Part shown: in pieces, positions 57,115 through 64,000 of the stretch
Position numbering within the stretch: the first letter of the stretch is position 1
Layout of the letters: each line of letters starts with the position of its first letter
Source of the DNA: Rhodococcus yunnanensis NBRC 103083
GTDB taxonomy: Bacteria > Actinomycetota > Actinomycetes > Mycobacteriales > Mycobacteriaceae
Length of the DNA stretch: 64,000 nucleotides
Assembly (NCBI RefSeq): GCF_001895005.1
Contig: NZ_BCXH01000001.1
Span: 496,001 to 560,000 of the forward strand
Direction of reading: 5' to 3'
The notes under the pieces: model-generated
Databases searched by the model: none
What the model was told of the DNA's origin: nothing
The model's input: only the letters and a program-made list of their open reading frames with translations
Program-made: the position numbers and the translations under genes

Positions 57115-57726
57115 CTATCGACCGTCGAGGGTCTGCAGCCGCTCGACGTACTTCGCGATGACGTCGACCTCGAGGTTCACCGGTGTACCGACCTCCGCCC
57201 GACCGAGCGTCGTGAGGTCGAGTGTCGTCGGAATCAGCGAGATCTCGAACCAATGACCACTGCTGTCCTCGCCGAGCCCGGATACCGTCAGGGAGACGCC
57301 GTCGACGGTGATGGAGCCCTTCTCCACGACATAGCGAGCCACCGACACGGGCATGGAGATTCGCACGACAGTCCAGTTCTCGGACGGCGACCGAGATTCG
57401 ACCTTTCCGGTGCCATCGACGTGTCCTTGCACCAGGTGCCCGCCGAGCCTGCTGTTCAGCGAAGCCGCCCGCTCCAGGTTGACCCTGCTTCCGACTTCGA
57501 GTCGCTCCAGGCTGGACCGGTTCAAGGTCTCCTGCATGACATCGGCCGTGAACGCGCCGTCGGCCAGCACGTCGACCACTGTCAGGCACACACCGTTGAC
57601 GGCGATCGAATCACCGTGGCCTGCATCCGATGTCACGATCGGACCTTTGACGGTGAAGCGCGCCGAATCGGTCAGTTCTTCCTTGCCGACGATCTCGCCG
57701 AGTTCCTCGACGATTCCGGTGAACAC
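57115..57726 (-). CDS. ribE: Riboflavin synthase alpha chain
   Basis: A 203-residue protein of two similar lumazine-binding beta barrels: barrel one starts MFTGIVEELGEIV with IAVNGVCLTVVDV, barrel two has GHLVQGHVDGTGKVESR and ITVDGVSLTVSGLG. It dismutates lumazine to riboflavin. GTG 57726 with GAGGAG 7 bases upstream. Called ribC in some mycobacterial annotations. The P55/LprG pair found nearby in M. tuberculosis is absent between it and ribD. Confidence 0.96.
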   Translation of the reverse strand: MFTGIVEELGEIVGKEELTDSARFTVKGPIVTSDAGHGDSIAVNGVCLTVVDVLADGAFTADVMQETLNRSSLERLEVGSRVNLERAASLNSRLGGHLVQGHVDGTGKVESRSPSENWTVVRISMPVSVARYVVEKGSITVDGVSLTVSGLGEDSSGHWFEISLIPTTLDLTTLGRAEVGTPVNLEVDVIAKYVERLQTLDGR

Positions 57727-57766
57727 GTGATGTCTCCTCTTCGCTAGAGTTGCTGAGCCCGAATGC

Positions 57767-58792
57767 TCACTGGCGGTCTGGTACGGCGCTGACGACGATG
57801 TCGCCGTCGATCGAGTCGACACTCTCGAACGTGAACCTCTTCGCCTCCGAAATTGTTCCGACGCCTGCGTTCTCCACTGCCGAGAGCCCGGACCCCAGGA
57901 CTGTGGGGGCGATGTAGGCAATGATGCGGTCCACCAGTCCGGCGGCGAGAAATGCGCCGGCGACGGTCGGTCCTCCCTCGAGAAGAACATCGGTGTGCTC
58001 GGCGAGAGCCTCGATCACCTCGCGCGGATCTCGACTGTGCACGAAGACCGTCGGCGCATCGTCGCCGAGAATCCGCGCGGTCCTCGGCACTTGCCTCAGT
58101 CCGAACACCACGCGTGTCGGCTGATGCGGCGAGTTCGTTCCGTCCGCGAGACGCGCGGTCAGCAACGGGTCGTCGGCGAACACCGTTCCGGTCCCGACGA
58201 TGATCGCGTCGAGCTTCGATCGGTGCGCGTGAACGTGAGCCCTTGCCCCCTGACCGGTGATCCATCGACTCGTCCCGTCGGCGGCGGCGCTTCGCCCGTC
58301 GAGGCTCGCCGCGTACTTCAGCGTCACGTGGGGTCGACCGGTTCGTTGCTTGTGCAGCCATGCCCGGAGTGGGCCTCGGCTGACGACCTCGGCACCGAGA
58401 CCTGCCTCGACCAGCACTCCCGCGTCGGCAAGCGTCCGAGCGCCACCCTCGGCCAGCGGATTCGGATCGGCCACGGAGTAGAGGACTCTCGTGATCCCTG
58501 CGTCGATCAGCGCCCGGGAACAGGGCCCGGTCCGGCCGGTGTGATTGCACGGCTCGAGCGTCACGACAGCGGTTCCGCCGCGAGCACTCGTACCTGCCCG
58601 CTGCAACGCGACGATCTCGGCATGCGGGCCGCCGGGCGGACGCGTCGACCCGACTCCGACGACGATCCCGTCTCGATCGAGAATCACAGCACCGACAGGC
58701 GGATTGGGGCTGGTGCGACCGCGAGCTGCCTCCGATGCGTCGACGGCCGTCCGCAGCGCCTCGTCGAGGGAGATCGGCCCGTCGGCGGACAT
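57767..58792 (-). CDS. ribD: Bifunctional riboflavin deaminase/reductase RibD
   Basis: A 341-residue fusion of a zinc deaminase (about 1-145; PPGGPHAEIVALQRAG and TLEPCNHTGRTGPCSRALID supply the His/Glu/Cys zinc site) and a reductase domain (about 150-341; HVTLKYAASLDGRSAAADGT, DVLLEGGPTVAGAFLAAGLV). It carries out the second and third steps of the GTP branch. Its ATG overlaps the rpe stop by one base. Confidence 0.95.
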   Translation of the reverse strand: MSADGPISLDEALRTAVDASEAARGRTSPNPPVGAVILDRDGIVVGVGSTRPPGGPHAEIVALQRAGTSARGGTAVVTLEPCNHTGRTGPCSRALIDAGITRVLYSVADPNPLAEGGARTLADAGVLVEAGLGAEVVSRGPLRAWLHKQRTGRPHVTLKYAASLDGRSAAADGTSRWITGQGARAHVHAHRSKLDAIIVGTGTVFADDPLLTARLADGTNSPHQPTRVVFGLRQVPRTARILGDDAPTVFVHSRDPREVIEALAEHTDVLLEGGPTVAGAFLAAGLVDRIIAYIAPTVLGSGLSAVENAGVGTISEAKRFTFESVDSIDGDIVVSAVPDRQ

Positions 58793-59469
58793 CAGAGCGA
58801 CAGGTGGTTGGATGCGCGGGCCGCCTGGTTGCGAAGACCTCGTACTGCGGCCGCAGGATCTGCGGTGCCGTACACCGCGGACCCGGCAACGAAACAGTCG
58901 ATTCCGGCCTCGGCGGCTTGCTCGACGGTGTCGACGTTGATTCCGCCGTCGATCTCCACGACGAGCTTCAGCTCACCGGAGTCGACGAGATTGCGGACGA
59001 TGCGTGCTTTGCTCAGCACCTCGGGGATGAACGATTGCCCACCGAATCCGGGCTCGACGCTCATCACGAGAAGCGTGTCGAATTCTCGAAGGATCTCCAG
59101 GTACGGCTCGATCGGAGTACCTGGTTTGACGCTCAATCCGGCCTTGCCGCCCGCTGCCCGAATATCTTTGGCCACCGCGATCGGGTCGTCGGTCGCCTCC
59201 GCATGAAATGTGACGTTGTACGCACCCGCCTCGGCGTACGGCGGTGCCCACCGTGCTGGATCCTCGATCATCAGATGGCAGTCGAGAGGGATGTCGGTCG
59301 CCTTCAACAAGCTCTGCACGACGGGTAGACCGAGGGTCAGATTGGGCACGAAGTGCGCGTCCATGACGTCGACGTGCAGCCAATCGGAGCCCTCGACGGC
59401 TCGGGCTTCCTCGCCCAGGCGAGCAAAATCGGCGGAGAGAATGGACGGTGCGATCATCGGAGCTGCCAC
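58792..59469 (-). CDS. rpe: Ribulose-phosphate 3-epimerase
   Basis: A 225-residue TIM-barrel epimerase (ribulose-5-P to xylulose-5-P) with [40 protein letters not shown] (metal His/Asp), DCHLMIEDP and [23 protein letters not shown] start with an internal ATG four codons later. It supplies ribulose-5-phosphate balance for the riboflavin genes that follow. Ten bases after the YjbR-like stop. Confidence 0.97.
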   Translation of the reverse strand: MAAPMIAPSILSADFARLGEEARAVEGSDWLHVDVMDAHFVPNLTLGLPVVQSLLKATDIPLDCHLMIEDPARWAPPYAEAGAYNVTFHAEATDDPIAVAKDIRAAGGKAGLSVKPGTPIEPYLEILREFDTLLVMSVEPGFGGQSFIPEVLSKARIVRNLVDSGELKLVVEIDGGINVDTVEQAAEAGIDCFVAGSAVYGTADPAAAVRGLRNQAARASNHLSL

Positions 59470-59478
59470 CGCCCCAGC

Positions 59479-59826
59479 CTAGTGGGTCTCGTCGTACCGT
59501 CTTCGCACGGTCTTGGGCGCCTGCATCCGCCATGCCTCGACGATCATGTCGCGCAGTTCCGCGCTGTCCACCCGGTCGAGGTCGACGATGATCGACCCAT
59601 ATCCGTCGTAGTGCGGCGTCGTGTAGAACGCCGCACTACCCGATGCGAGAAGTGCTTCCTTCTCGTCGAGCCCGCACACGACAACGAGGCCGCCCTCTGC
59701 TTCGGTCCGCAACCGAGCCATCAACTTCCCCGCCACCTTCAACGCGGGCGTGTTGTAGGACGTGGATTCCTCGACCTTCGGAAGTTCGACGGCCGACGCG
59801 ACGACCTGTTCCCACCTGATTGCCAT
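59479..59826 (-). CDS. MmcQ/YjbR family protein
   Basis: A 115-residue protein of the MmcQ/YjbR (double wing) type: ASAVELPKVEESTSYNTPAL near the N-terminus, GGLVVVCGLDEKEALLASG in the middle, and ELRDMIVEAWRMQAPKTVRR at the end. Members are described as DNA-binding-like, but no function is settled. It sits just ahead of rpe on the same strand, at the edge of the accessory block. Confidence 0.8.
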   Translation of the reverse strand: MAIRWEQVVASAVELPKVEESTSYNTPALKVAGKLMARLRTEAEGGLVVVCGLDEKEALLASGSAAFYTTPHYDGYGSIIVDLDRVDSAELRDMIVEAWRMQAPKTVRRRYDETH

Positions 59827-59886
59827 GTACTCAGGGTTCCGCAGCCGCGGGCCTGCGTCTTGTACGAACGCGCACTTACCGAGCTG

Positions 59887-60459
59887 TCACACGTGTAGCA
59901 ATTTGTCTCGCTGATTCGCGCGGAAGCGTGCCTTCTTCTGACGATTGCCGCACGTGTTCATGTCACACCACCTGCGCGTGCTACCTCGGCTGATGTCGAA
60001 AAACACGGCCTGGCAGCTTTCCGATGCGCATATCGCCAGCTTCCCGTCTCGTTCGCCAGCAATGATGCTGATCGCGTCGGCGGCGATAACGCTCAACGCA
60101 TCCGAGACACAGCCAAGCGAGCTGAGTTCCCAGACTCGATTCCCTTCTGGCGTCAGGGCTGCCGTCGCCCGACCTCGGGCGCTGCAGTCATTGACGACCA
60201 GGACTGCAGATGCAGGGAGTGCTTGCTGGAGCGCAGCGGCTGTCGCGGCAGCGTGAATCGATTCCCGCAGATCACGCGCGAGGCCGAGTTCGGTGGCTGT
60301 ACAGGTCTCCACGGCAAGATCGTTCGCTGTCAACCAGTCGGCGAGCCTGCGCGGCGTGGGAATGCGTTCCACAGCGTTGCCGTGACGCTCTGTCAAGGTT
60401 GCCGTGAAGCTGGTCGCCAATACGCTACCGAGGCGAAATTCGGGGAACTCGACGTGCAT
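59887..60459 (-). CDS. CGNR zinc-finger protein, probable regulator
   Basis: A 190-residue protein with an N-terminal stress-induced-transcription-factor-like (ABATE) domain and the C-terminal CGNR zinc finger: CASESCQAVFFDISRGSTRR then WCDMNTCGNRQKKARFRA supply four Cys and the CGNR motif. The ending NQRDKLLHV is basic. It is divergent from an epoxide hydrolase, and its start codon lies inside a long inverted repeat shared with that promoter, so autoregulation and control of the neighbour are inferred. The ligand or signal is unknown. Confidence 0.85.
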   Translation of the reverse strand: MHVEFPEFRLGSVLATSFTATLTERHGNAVERIPTPRRLADWLTANDLAVETCTATELGLARDLRESIHAAATAAALQQALPASAVLVVNDCSARGRATAALTPEGNRVWELSSLGCVSDALSVIAADAISIIAGERDGKLAICASESCQAVFFDISRGSTRRWCDMNTCGNRQKKARFRANQRDKLLHV

Positions 60460-60528
60460 GGAACCACCTTAGGTTGTTGCACTGCACGGTGTGCGGGTGT
60501 TAGAACCGTCTAAGCCGGTTCCATGCAC
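60454..60528. promoter_or_regulatory. 19-bp inverted repeat over the CGNR/epoxide hydrolase divergent promoters
   Basis: The left arm (60454-60472) and right arm (60510-60528) are complementary at 17 of 19 positions, with a 37-bp spacer holding the promoter elements. The left arm covers the start codon of the CGNR gene; the right arm covers the predicted transcription start of the hydrolase. Two operator sites for one dimeric regulator is the simplest reading. Confidence 0.65.
60477..60506 (+). promoter_or_regulatory. Proposed promoter of the epoxide hydrolase gene
   Basis: TTGCAC (60477-60482) and TAGAAC (60501-60506) are 18 bp apart, placing transcription near 60513 inside the right arm of the inverted repeat, about 44 bases before the ATG. 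Confidence 0.45.
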
Positions 60529-60556
60529 ACGCACTTCTATGACAGCAGGAGACCTC

Positions 60557-61729
60557 ATGCCCCGATCGGCCAGCGAAGTACAGCCGTTCTCAGTCCACGC
60601 ACCCGACGTCGACCTCGACGATCTACGGTTGCGATTGGCGGCAGTGCGCTTGCCGGAGGCAGAGACGATCTCGCCCACGTCTGCCGATCATCGCCGATGG
60701 AATCAGGGCGTCCCTCTTTCCGACCTTGCCGAAGTCTTGAACTACTGGCGGACGAAATACGCCTGGAGATCGTTCGAGGAGCGCCTCGACCGGATCGGCC
60801 AGTTTCGTACGACGATCGACGGCCTGGGAATTCACTTCTTGCACAGCAGATCCGCACGCGCGGATGCGACTCCCTTGATTCTCACGCACGGCTGGCCGGG
60901 CAGCATCGTCGAGTTCATCGGCATAGTGAACGAGCTGGTAGATCCCGAAGATCCTCACACTCCGGCGTTCCACGTCGTGATCCCGTCGCTACCGGGCTTC
61001 GGATACAGCGACAAGCCACACCACACCGGCTGGGGAACCGAAAAGATAGCCGCCGCATGGGTGGAGCTGATGAGTAGGCTCGGTTACGACACTTTCGTAG
61101 CCCACGGCGGCGACTGGGGAGGCGTGATCACCACGATCCTCGGCGGCAGATTCCCAGCACACGTTCTCGGAATACACACCACATTCGCCGAGGCGCCGCC
61201 CGGACTGGCTACGGAGGGACTGACGCCGGTCGAGCTGAAATGGACCGAGGAAACCCGCGACTTCTGGCGGAACCACGCGGCATACGCGAAGCAACAGGCG
61301 ACCCGACCGCAGACCATCGGCTACTCGCTCGTCGACTCACCGGTAGGGCTACTCGCGTGGATCCTCGACAAGTTCGCCGAGTGGTCCGACACCGACGACA
61401 GCCCGTTCGAGACGATCTCCATCGACAGCATTCTGGATGACGTCACCCTGTACTGGCTGACACGTACGGGCGCATCGTCGGCCCGTATTTACTACGAGAG
61501 CCACAACTCGCTCGACCCAGAACTTCGAGTCGACGTCCCGGCAGCGATCACCATGTACCCCCGGGATATCGGTAAATGTCCACGCGCCTGGGCACAAGAG
61601 CGGTACCGGCGGATCGTCAAGTGGACAACTCCCGAGGTCGGGGGCCACTTCCCATCCCTGGAGGTACCCGAATATTTCGTCGATGATTTACGGCAAGGCT
61701 TGACGGCAGTGCTGACTGCCGGTCGATGA
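60557..61729 (+). CDS. Epoxide hydrolase family alpha/beta hydrolase
   Basis: A 390-residue microsomal-type epoxide hydrolase (EHN N-terminal domain, about residues 10-115, then the alpha/beta hydrolase fold). The oxyanion motif is LILTHGWPGSIVEFIG, the nucleophile Asp is in FVAHGGDWGGVITTILGG, and the catalytic His is in VGGHFPSLEVPEYFVDD. ATG 60557 has AGGAG six bases upstream. It opens epoxides to diols; the substrate is not evident. Divergent from the CGNR regulator, suggesting inducible control. Within the accessory block. Confidence 0.88.
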   Translation: MPRSASEVQPFSVHAPDVDLDDLRLRLAAVRLPEAETISPTSADHRRWNQGVPLSDLAEVLNYWRTKYAWRSFEERLDRIGQFRTTIDGLGIHFLHSRSARADATPLILTHGWPGSIVEFIGIVNELVDPEDPHTPAFHVVIPSLPGFGYSDKPHHTGWGTEKIAAAWVELMSRLGYDTFVAHGGDWGGVITTILGGRFPAHVLGIHTTFAEAPPGLATEGLTPVELKWTEETRDFWRNHAAYAKQQATRPQTIGYSLVDSPVGLLAWILDKFAEWSDTDDSPFETISIDSILDDVTLYWLTRTGASSARIYYESHNSLDPELRVDVPAAITMYPRDIGKCPRAWAQERYRRIVKWTTPEVGGHFPSLEVPEYFVDDLRQGLTAVLTAGR

Positions 61730-61814
61730 GCGCCGCGAGGGCCCAGAGTCCTCGCACCGCGCTCCCCGATATCGCACCAACTAAGCTATGAATGTGCAAT
61801 TCAATCGGTGAAAC

Positions 61815-61843
61815 TTGCTGTGGTCCATGACCTTTGATACTAT
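61815..61843 (+). promoter_or_regulatory. Promoter of the DUF222-HNH gene
   Basis: TTGCTG (61815-61820) and TACTAT (61838-61843) are spaced by 17 bp, close to consensus. Transcription should begin near 61850, within the LexA-like box. Confidence 0.6.
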
Positions 61844-61858
61844 CGAACATACATTCGA
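61843..61858. promoter_or_regulatory. LexA (SOS) box
   Basis: TCGAACATACATTCGA differs at one position from the actinobacterial SOS consensus TCGAAC-N4-GTTCGA. It overlaps the -10 end and the transcription start of the DUF222-HNH promoter, the usual place for LexA repression. Confidence 0.75.
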
Positions 61859-61872
61859 TGGGGGTCGGAATT

Positions 61873-63150
61873 GTGAACAGCACAGAGATCGCAGAATTCG
61901 CAGTGGCGCTGCAGGAGATCCGTGACGACGTCACCAATGCTGAACTTATCGACACGATCAGCGCACTGGAGGATATGAAATCGGCTGCATGCGCCGCCCA
62001 GGCGGTCATCAGTGCACAGTTCGAGAGTGCCGTCCGCGAAGAGCGCCGCCAGCGCGGTACACCCGCCGATCGATGGTCCAAGGGCATATCCGCTCAGATT
62101 GCGTTGGCACGCAAAGAGTCTCCACATCGAGGAGGCCACCTGCTCGGCCAGGCCCGCATCCTGACCGAGGACATGCCGCATACCCTGAATCTGCTGCGTA
62201 CGGGGCATCTCAACGAGTGGCGAACCTCGCTGATCATCAAGGAGATCATCTGCCTCGATCGAGACGACCGCCGACACATCGACGAGCAGCTGTGCGCGGA
62301 CCCCGAGACGCTACGCGGACTCGGAGACACAGCAGTTCGCGGCAAGGCATACACGCTGGCAGTGGAACGCGATTGCGCCGCAATCGTCGAACGAGCACGG
62401 AAAGCACCGAATCAACGGTGTGTCACCAGCAGACCGGCGCCGGATTCGATGGCGTACCTGACGGCATTGTTGCCGATGAAAGATGCAGTCGCAGTTCACG
62501 CCACACTCAGCCGCGACGCCGACACCATCATCTGCACCGAAGACGTCGTCGAACGCAGCAAGAACCAGATCATGGCAGACCTTCTTCTCGAACGATGCAC
62601 CGGCGTCTCGGCAGCGTCGGCTTCGCCGGTGGAGGTGGTGATCGTGATCTCCGACGAGTCACTGCTCGCCGGAGGGACCGCGCCGGCGCACGTCAAGGGA
62701 TACGGACCGATCCCTGCAGCGATCGCCCGCGACATCATTGCTCACTCGGTGACCAGCGAAGCCGTGACAACTCTCCGCAAGCTGTACAGCACACCTGTGA
62801 CCGGGGCGATCACCGCGATGGAATCGACGGCGCGCGCATTCCCGAAGTCACTGGCACGCCTGATCGATCTGCGAGATCGATGGTGCAGAACGCCGTACTG
62901 CAACGCTCCGATCCGCCACCACGACCACATCACCCCGCATCACGCCGGAGGTCCCACCAGCGCACACAACGGCGCCGGCCTGTGCGAAGCGTGCAATTAC
63001 ACCAAGGAAACGCCGGGGTGGTCATCGAGGAGCGACAACCCACCGGGAACCCTGCACTCGTTCGAACTGATCACCCCGACCGGTCACCGATATCGTTCCA
63101 CCGCCGACCGGACCCCGACGCCGCTCCACCTGAATCGTGAAGCTAGCTGA
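61873..63150 (+). CDS. DUF222/13E12-type protein with HNH endonuclease domain
   Basis: A 425-residue protein with a DUF222 helical N-terminal domain (about residues 5-290) and a C-terminal HNH nuclease motif: RDRWCRTPYCNAPIRHHDHI, TPHHAGGPTSAHNGAGLCEA and CNYTKE contain the His/Asn/His residues and paired zinc Cys. It belongs to the 13E12 repeat family, which is multi-copy and mobile-looking in Mycobacteriales. GTG 61873 follows GGGGGTCGG; an ATG at 61858 within the SOS box is the alternative. Its stop overlaps the convergent rsmB stop by eight bases. DNA-damage induction is inferred from the LexA box; the target is unknown. Confidence 0.85.
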   Translation: MNSTEIAEFAVALQEIRDDVTNAELIDTISALEDMKSAACAAQAVISAQFESAVREERRQRGTPADRWSKGISAQIALARKESPHRGGHLLGQARILTEDMPHTLNLLRTGHLNEWRTSLIIKEIICLDRDDRRHIDEQLCADPETLRGLGDTAVRGKAYTLAVERDCAAIVERARKAPNQRCVTSRPAPDSMAYLTALLPMKDAVAVHATLSRDADTIICTEDVVERSKNQIMADLLLERCTGVSAASASPVEVVIVISDESLLAGGTAPAHVKGYGPIPAAIARDIIAHSVTSEAVTTLRKLYSTPVTGAITAMESTARAFPKSLARLIDLRDRWCRTPYCNAPIRHHDHITPHHAGGPTSAHNGAGLCEACNYTKETPGWSSRSDNPPGTLHSFELITPTGHRYRSTADRTPTPLHLNREAS

Positions 63151-64000
63151 CCGGCCGCTGCAACGCGGCCAAGAACATCGCATCCGTTCCGTGGCGATGC
63201 GGCCACAGCTGAACCGAAGGACCGTCGCCGATACCAGGAACCTCGGGAAGCAGTGTGCGCGTGTCCAATTGCAGAACCCCGTATCGGCGAACGGCGTCGG
63301 CGACGACGCCGGAGGTCTCCGACAGGTGAGGCGAACACGTGGAATACACCACGACTCCACCCGGTCGAACGAGCTTCAACGCCGACGCCAGCAATTCCTT
63401 CTGCAGGGTCACCAGCGCCGCAACATCCTTGGCCGATCGACGCCACCGCGCCTCCGGCCGCCGTCGCAGAGCACCGAGGCCGGTACAGGGCGCATCGACG
63501 AGAACGCGGTCGTATCCGCCGTCGAGACCCGGATCGCGACCATCGACGACATGCACGGTGACCGGCAACGCCTTGGTCGTCTTTCGAACCAGCTCCGCGC
63601 GGTGAGCAGTCGGTTCGACTGCATCGACGTGCGCGCCGTCGATCTCCGCGATCGCACCCAGCAGCGCGGCTTTACCACCCGGACCGGCGCACAGATCCAG
63701 CCAGCGCCCGGTGTCCGGTCCATCGATCGGCGCCAACGTCAGTGCCCGCGCGACCAATTGACTGCCCTCGTCCTGGACTCCGGCCAGACCATCACGCACG
63801 GCATCGAGCTTTCCCGGATCACCGCCGTCGAGATACACAGCGTAGGGCGAGTACTTACCCTCCTCACCGCCGGTGACGAGAGCCAGTTCCTCGGCCGAGA
63901 TCTCACCGGGGCGGGCGACGAGATGCACTGCAGGCCGTGCATCGTCGGCTTCGAGAACATCGGCGAGTTCGGCCGCATCGGCACCGAGAGCGTCGGCGAA
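63143..64000 (-). CDS. rsmB: 16S rRNA m5C methyltransferase RsmB-like (5' end outside window)
   Basis: The C-terminal 285 residues of an RsmB/Fmu-type SAM-dependent cytosine-5 rRNA methyltransferase. The SAM motif is WLDLCAGPGGKAALLGAI; the catalytic Cys are in VLVDAPCTGLGALRRRPEAR and VVYSTCSPHLSETSG. The frame remains open to the window edge (24 further codons, FADALGADAAELADVLEADD and on), so the N-terminal NusB-like domain should lie beyond position 64000. In mycobacteria it directly precedes rpe; here a 3.7-kb block separates them. Confidence 0.92.
   Translation of the reverse strand, partial: FADALGADAAELADVLEADDARPAVHLVARPGEISAEELALVTGGEEGKYSPYAVYLDGGDPGKLDAVRDGLAGVQDEGSQLVARALTLAPIDGPDTGRWLDLCAGPGGKAALLGAIAEIDGAHVDAVEPTAHRAELVRKTTKALPVTVHVVDGRDPGLDGGYDRVLVDAPCTGLGALRRRPEARWRRSAKDVAALVTLQKELLASALKLVRPGGVVVYSTCSPHLSETSGVVADAVRRYGVLQLDTRTLLPEVPGIGDGPSVQLWPHRHGTDAMFLAALQRPVS

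Overview
The window is high-GC actinobacterial DNA of the Mycobacteriales type. Gene content and order closely parallel the Mycobacterium tuberculosis Rv1407-Rv1488 neighbourhood (rsmB/rpe/rib, uvrC-rapZ-yvcK-whiA, gap-pgk-tpi-secG, ppc, tkt-tal-zwf-opcA-pgl, ctaB/ctaA, suf, ABC-F, acnR-acnA, ripA-moxR-fabG-inhA-hemH, nfeD/SPFH). The carotenoid cyclase, the gene sizes and several lineage differences point to Rhodococcus or a close relative such as Rhodococcoides. This assignment rests on remembered gene order, not on a database comparison.

Layout. 0-1.2 kb: a SatD-like helix-turn-helix protein overlapping a small DUF3307-like membrane protein, behind a palindrome-rich, apparently leaderless promoter. 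1.2-4.6 kb: SPFH/NfeD pair, a DUF3097 protein and an unknown protein. 4.6-13.3 kb, minus strand: NlpC/P60 endopeptidase with a long structured leader, MoxR-DUF58-VWA, fabG-inhA, ferrochelatase. 13.3-19.3 kb: acnA with its TetR repressor acnR, a small HTH protein and an ABC-F ATPase. 19.4-22.4 kb, plus strand: SDR and lycopene cyclase (overlapping), then Ku. 22.4-28.9 kb, minus strand: sufR-sufB-sufD-sufC-sufS-sufU-sufT. 29-33.6 kb, plus strand: MptB mannosyltransferase, an ABC exporter, CtaA. 33.7-36.2 kb: small conserved protein, quinone oxidoreductase, CtaB. 36.5-43 kb: pentose phosphate operon. 43.2-49.6 kb, minus strand: ppc, secG, tpiA, pgk, gap. 49.7-54.7 kb: whiA, yvcK, rapZ, uvrC. 54.8-59.5 kb: PH-domain protein, ribH, ribBA, ribE, ribD, rpe. 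59.5-63.15 kb: an accessory block (YjbR-like, CGNR regulator, epoxide hydrolase, DUF222-HNH protein) lying between rpe and rsmB, which are adjacent in M. tuberculosis. The window ends inside rsmB.

How the genes fit together. Most of the window is core metabolism arranged as tightly coupled operons with ATGA, GTGA and TTGA stop/start overlaps. Central carbon flow (TCA entry, pentose phosphate, lower glycolysis, anaplerosis), Fe-S assembly, heme A synthesis for cytochrome oxidase, riboflavin synthesis, mycolate-type FAS-II steps and envelope biogenesis are all represented.

The least routine signals are regulatory. They are a good match to the AcnR operator before acnA, a perfect match to the SufR operator overlapping the sufR start codon, a near-consensus LexA box on the promoter of the DUF222-HNH gene, a 19-bp inverted repeat over the divergent start sites of the CGNR regulator and epoxide hydrolase, several apparently leaderless promoters, and a multi-hairpin leader before the NlpC/P60 gene. 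I found no tRNA, rRNA, CRISPR array or insertion sequence. No wholly new multi-gene system is evident. The best candidates for something under-described are the SatD/membrane pair at the left edge and the CGNR/epoxide hydrolase block at the right.
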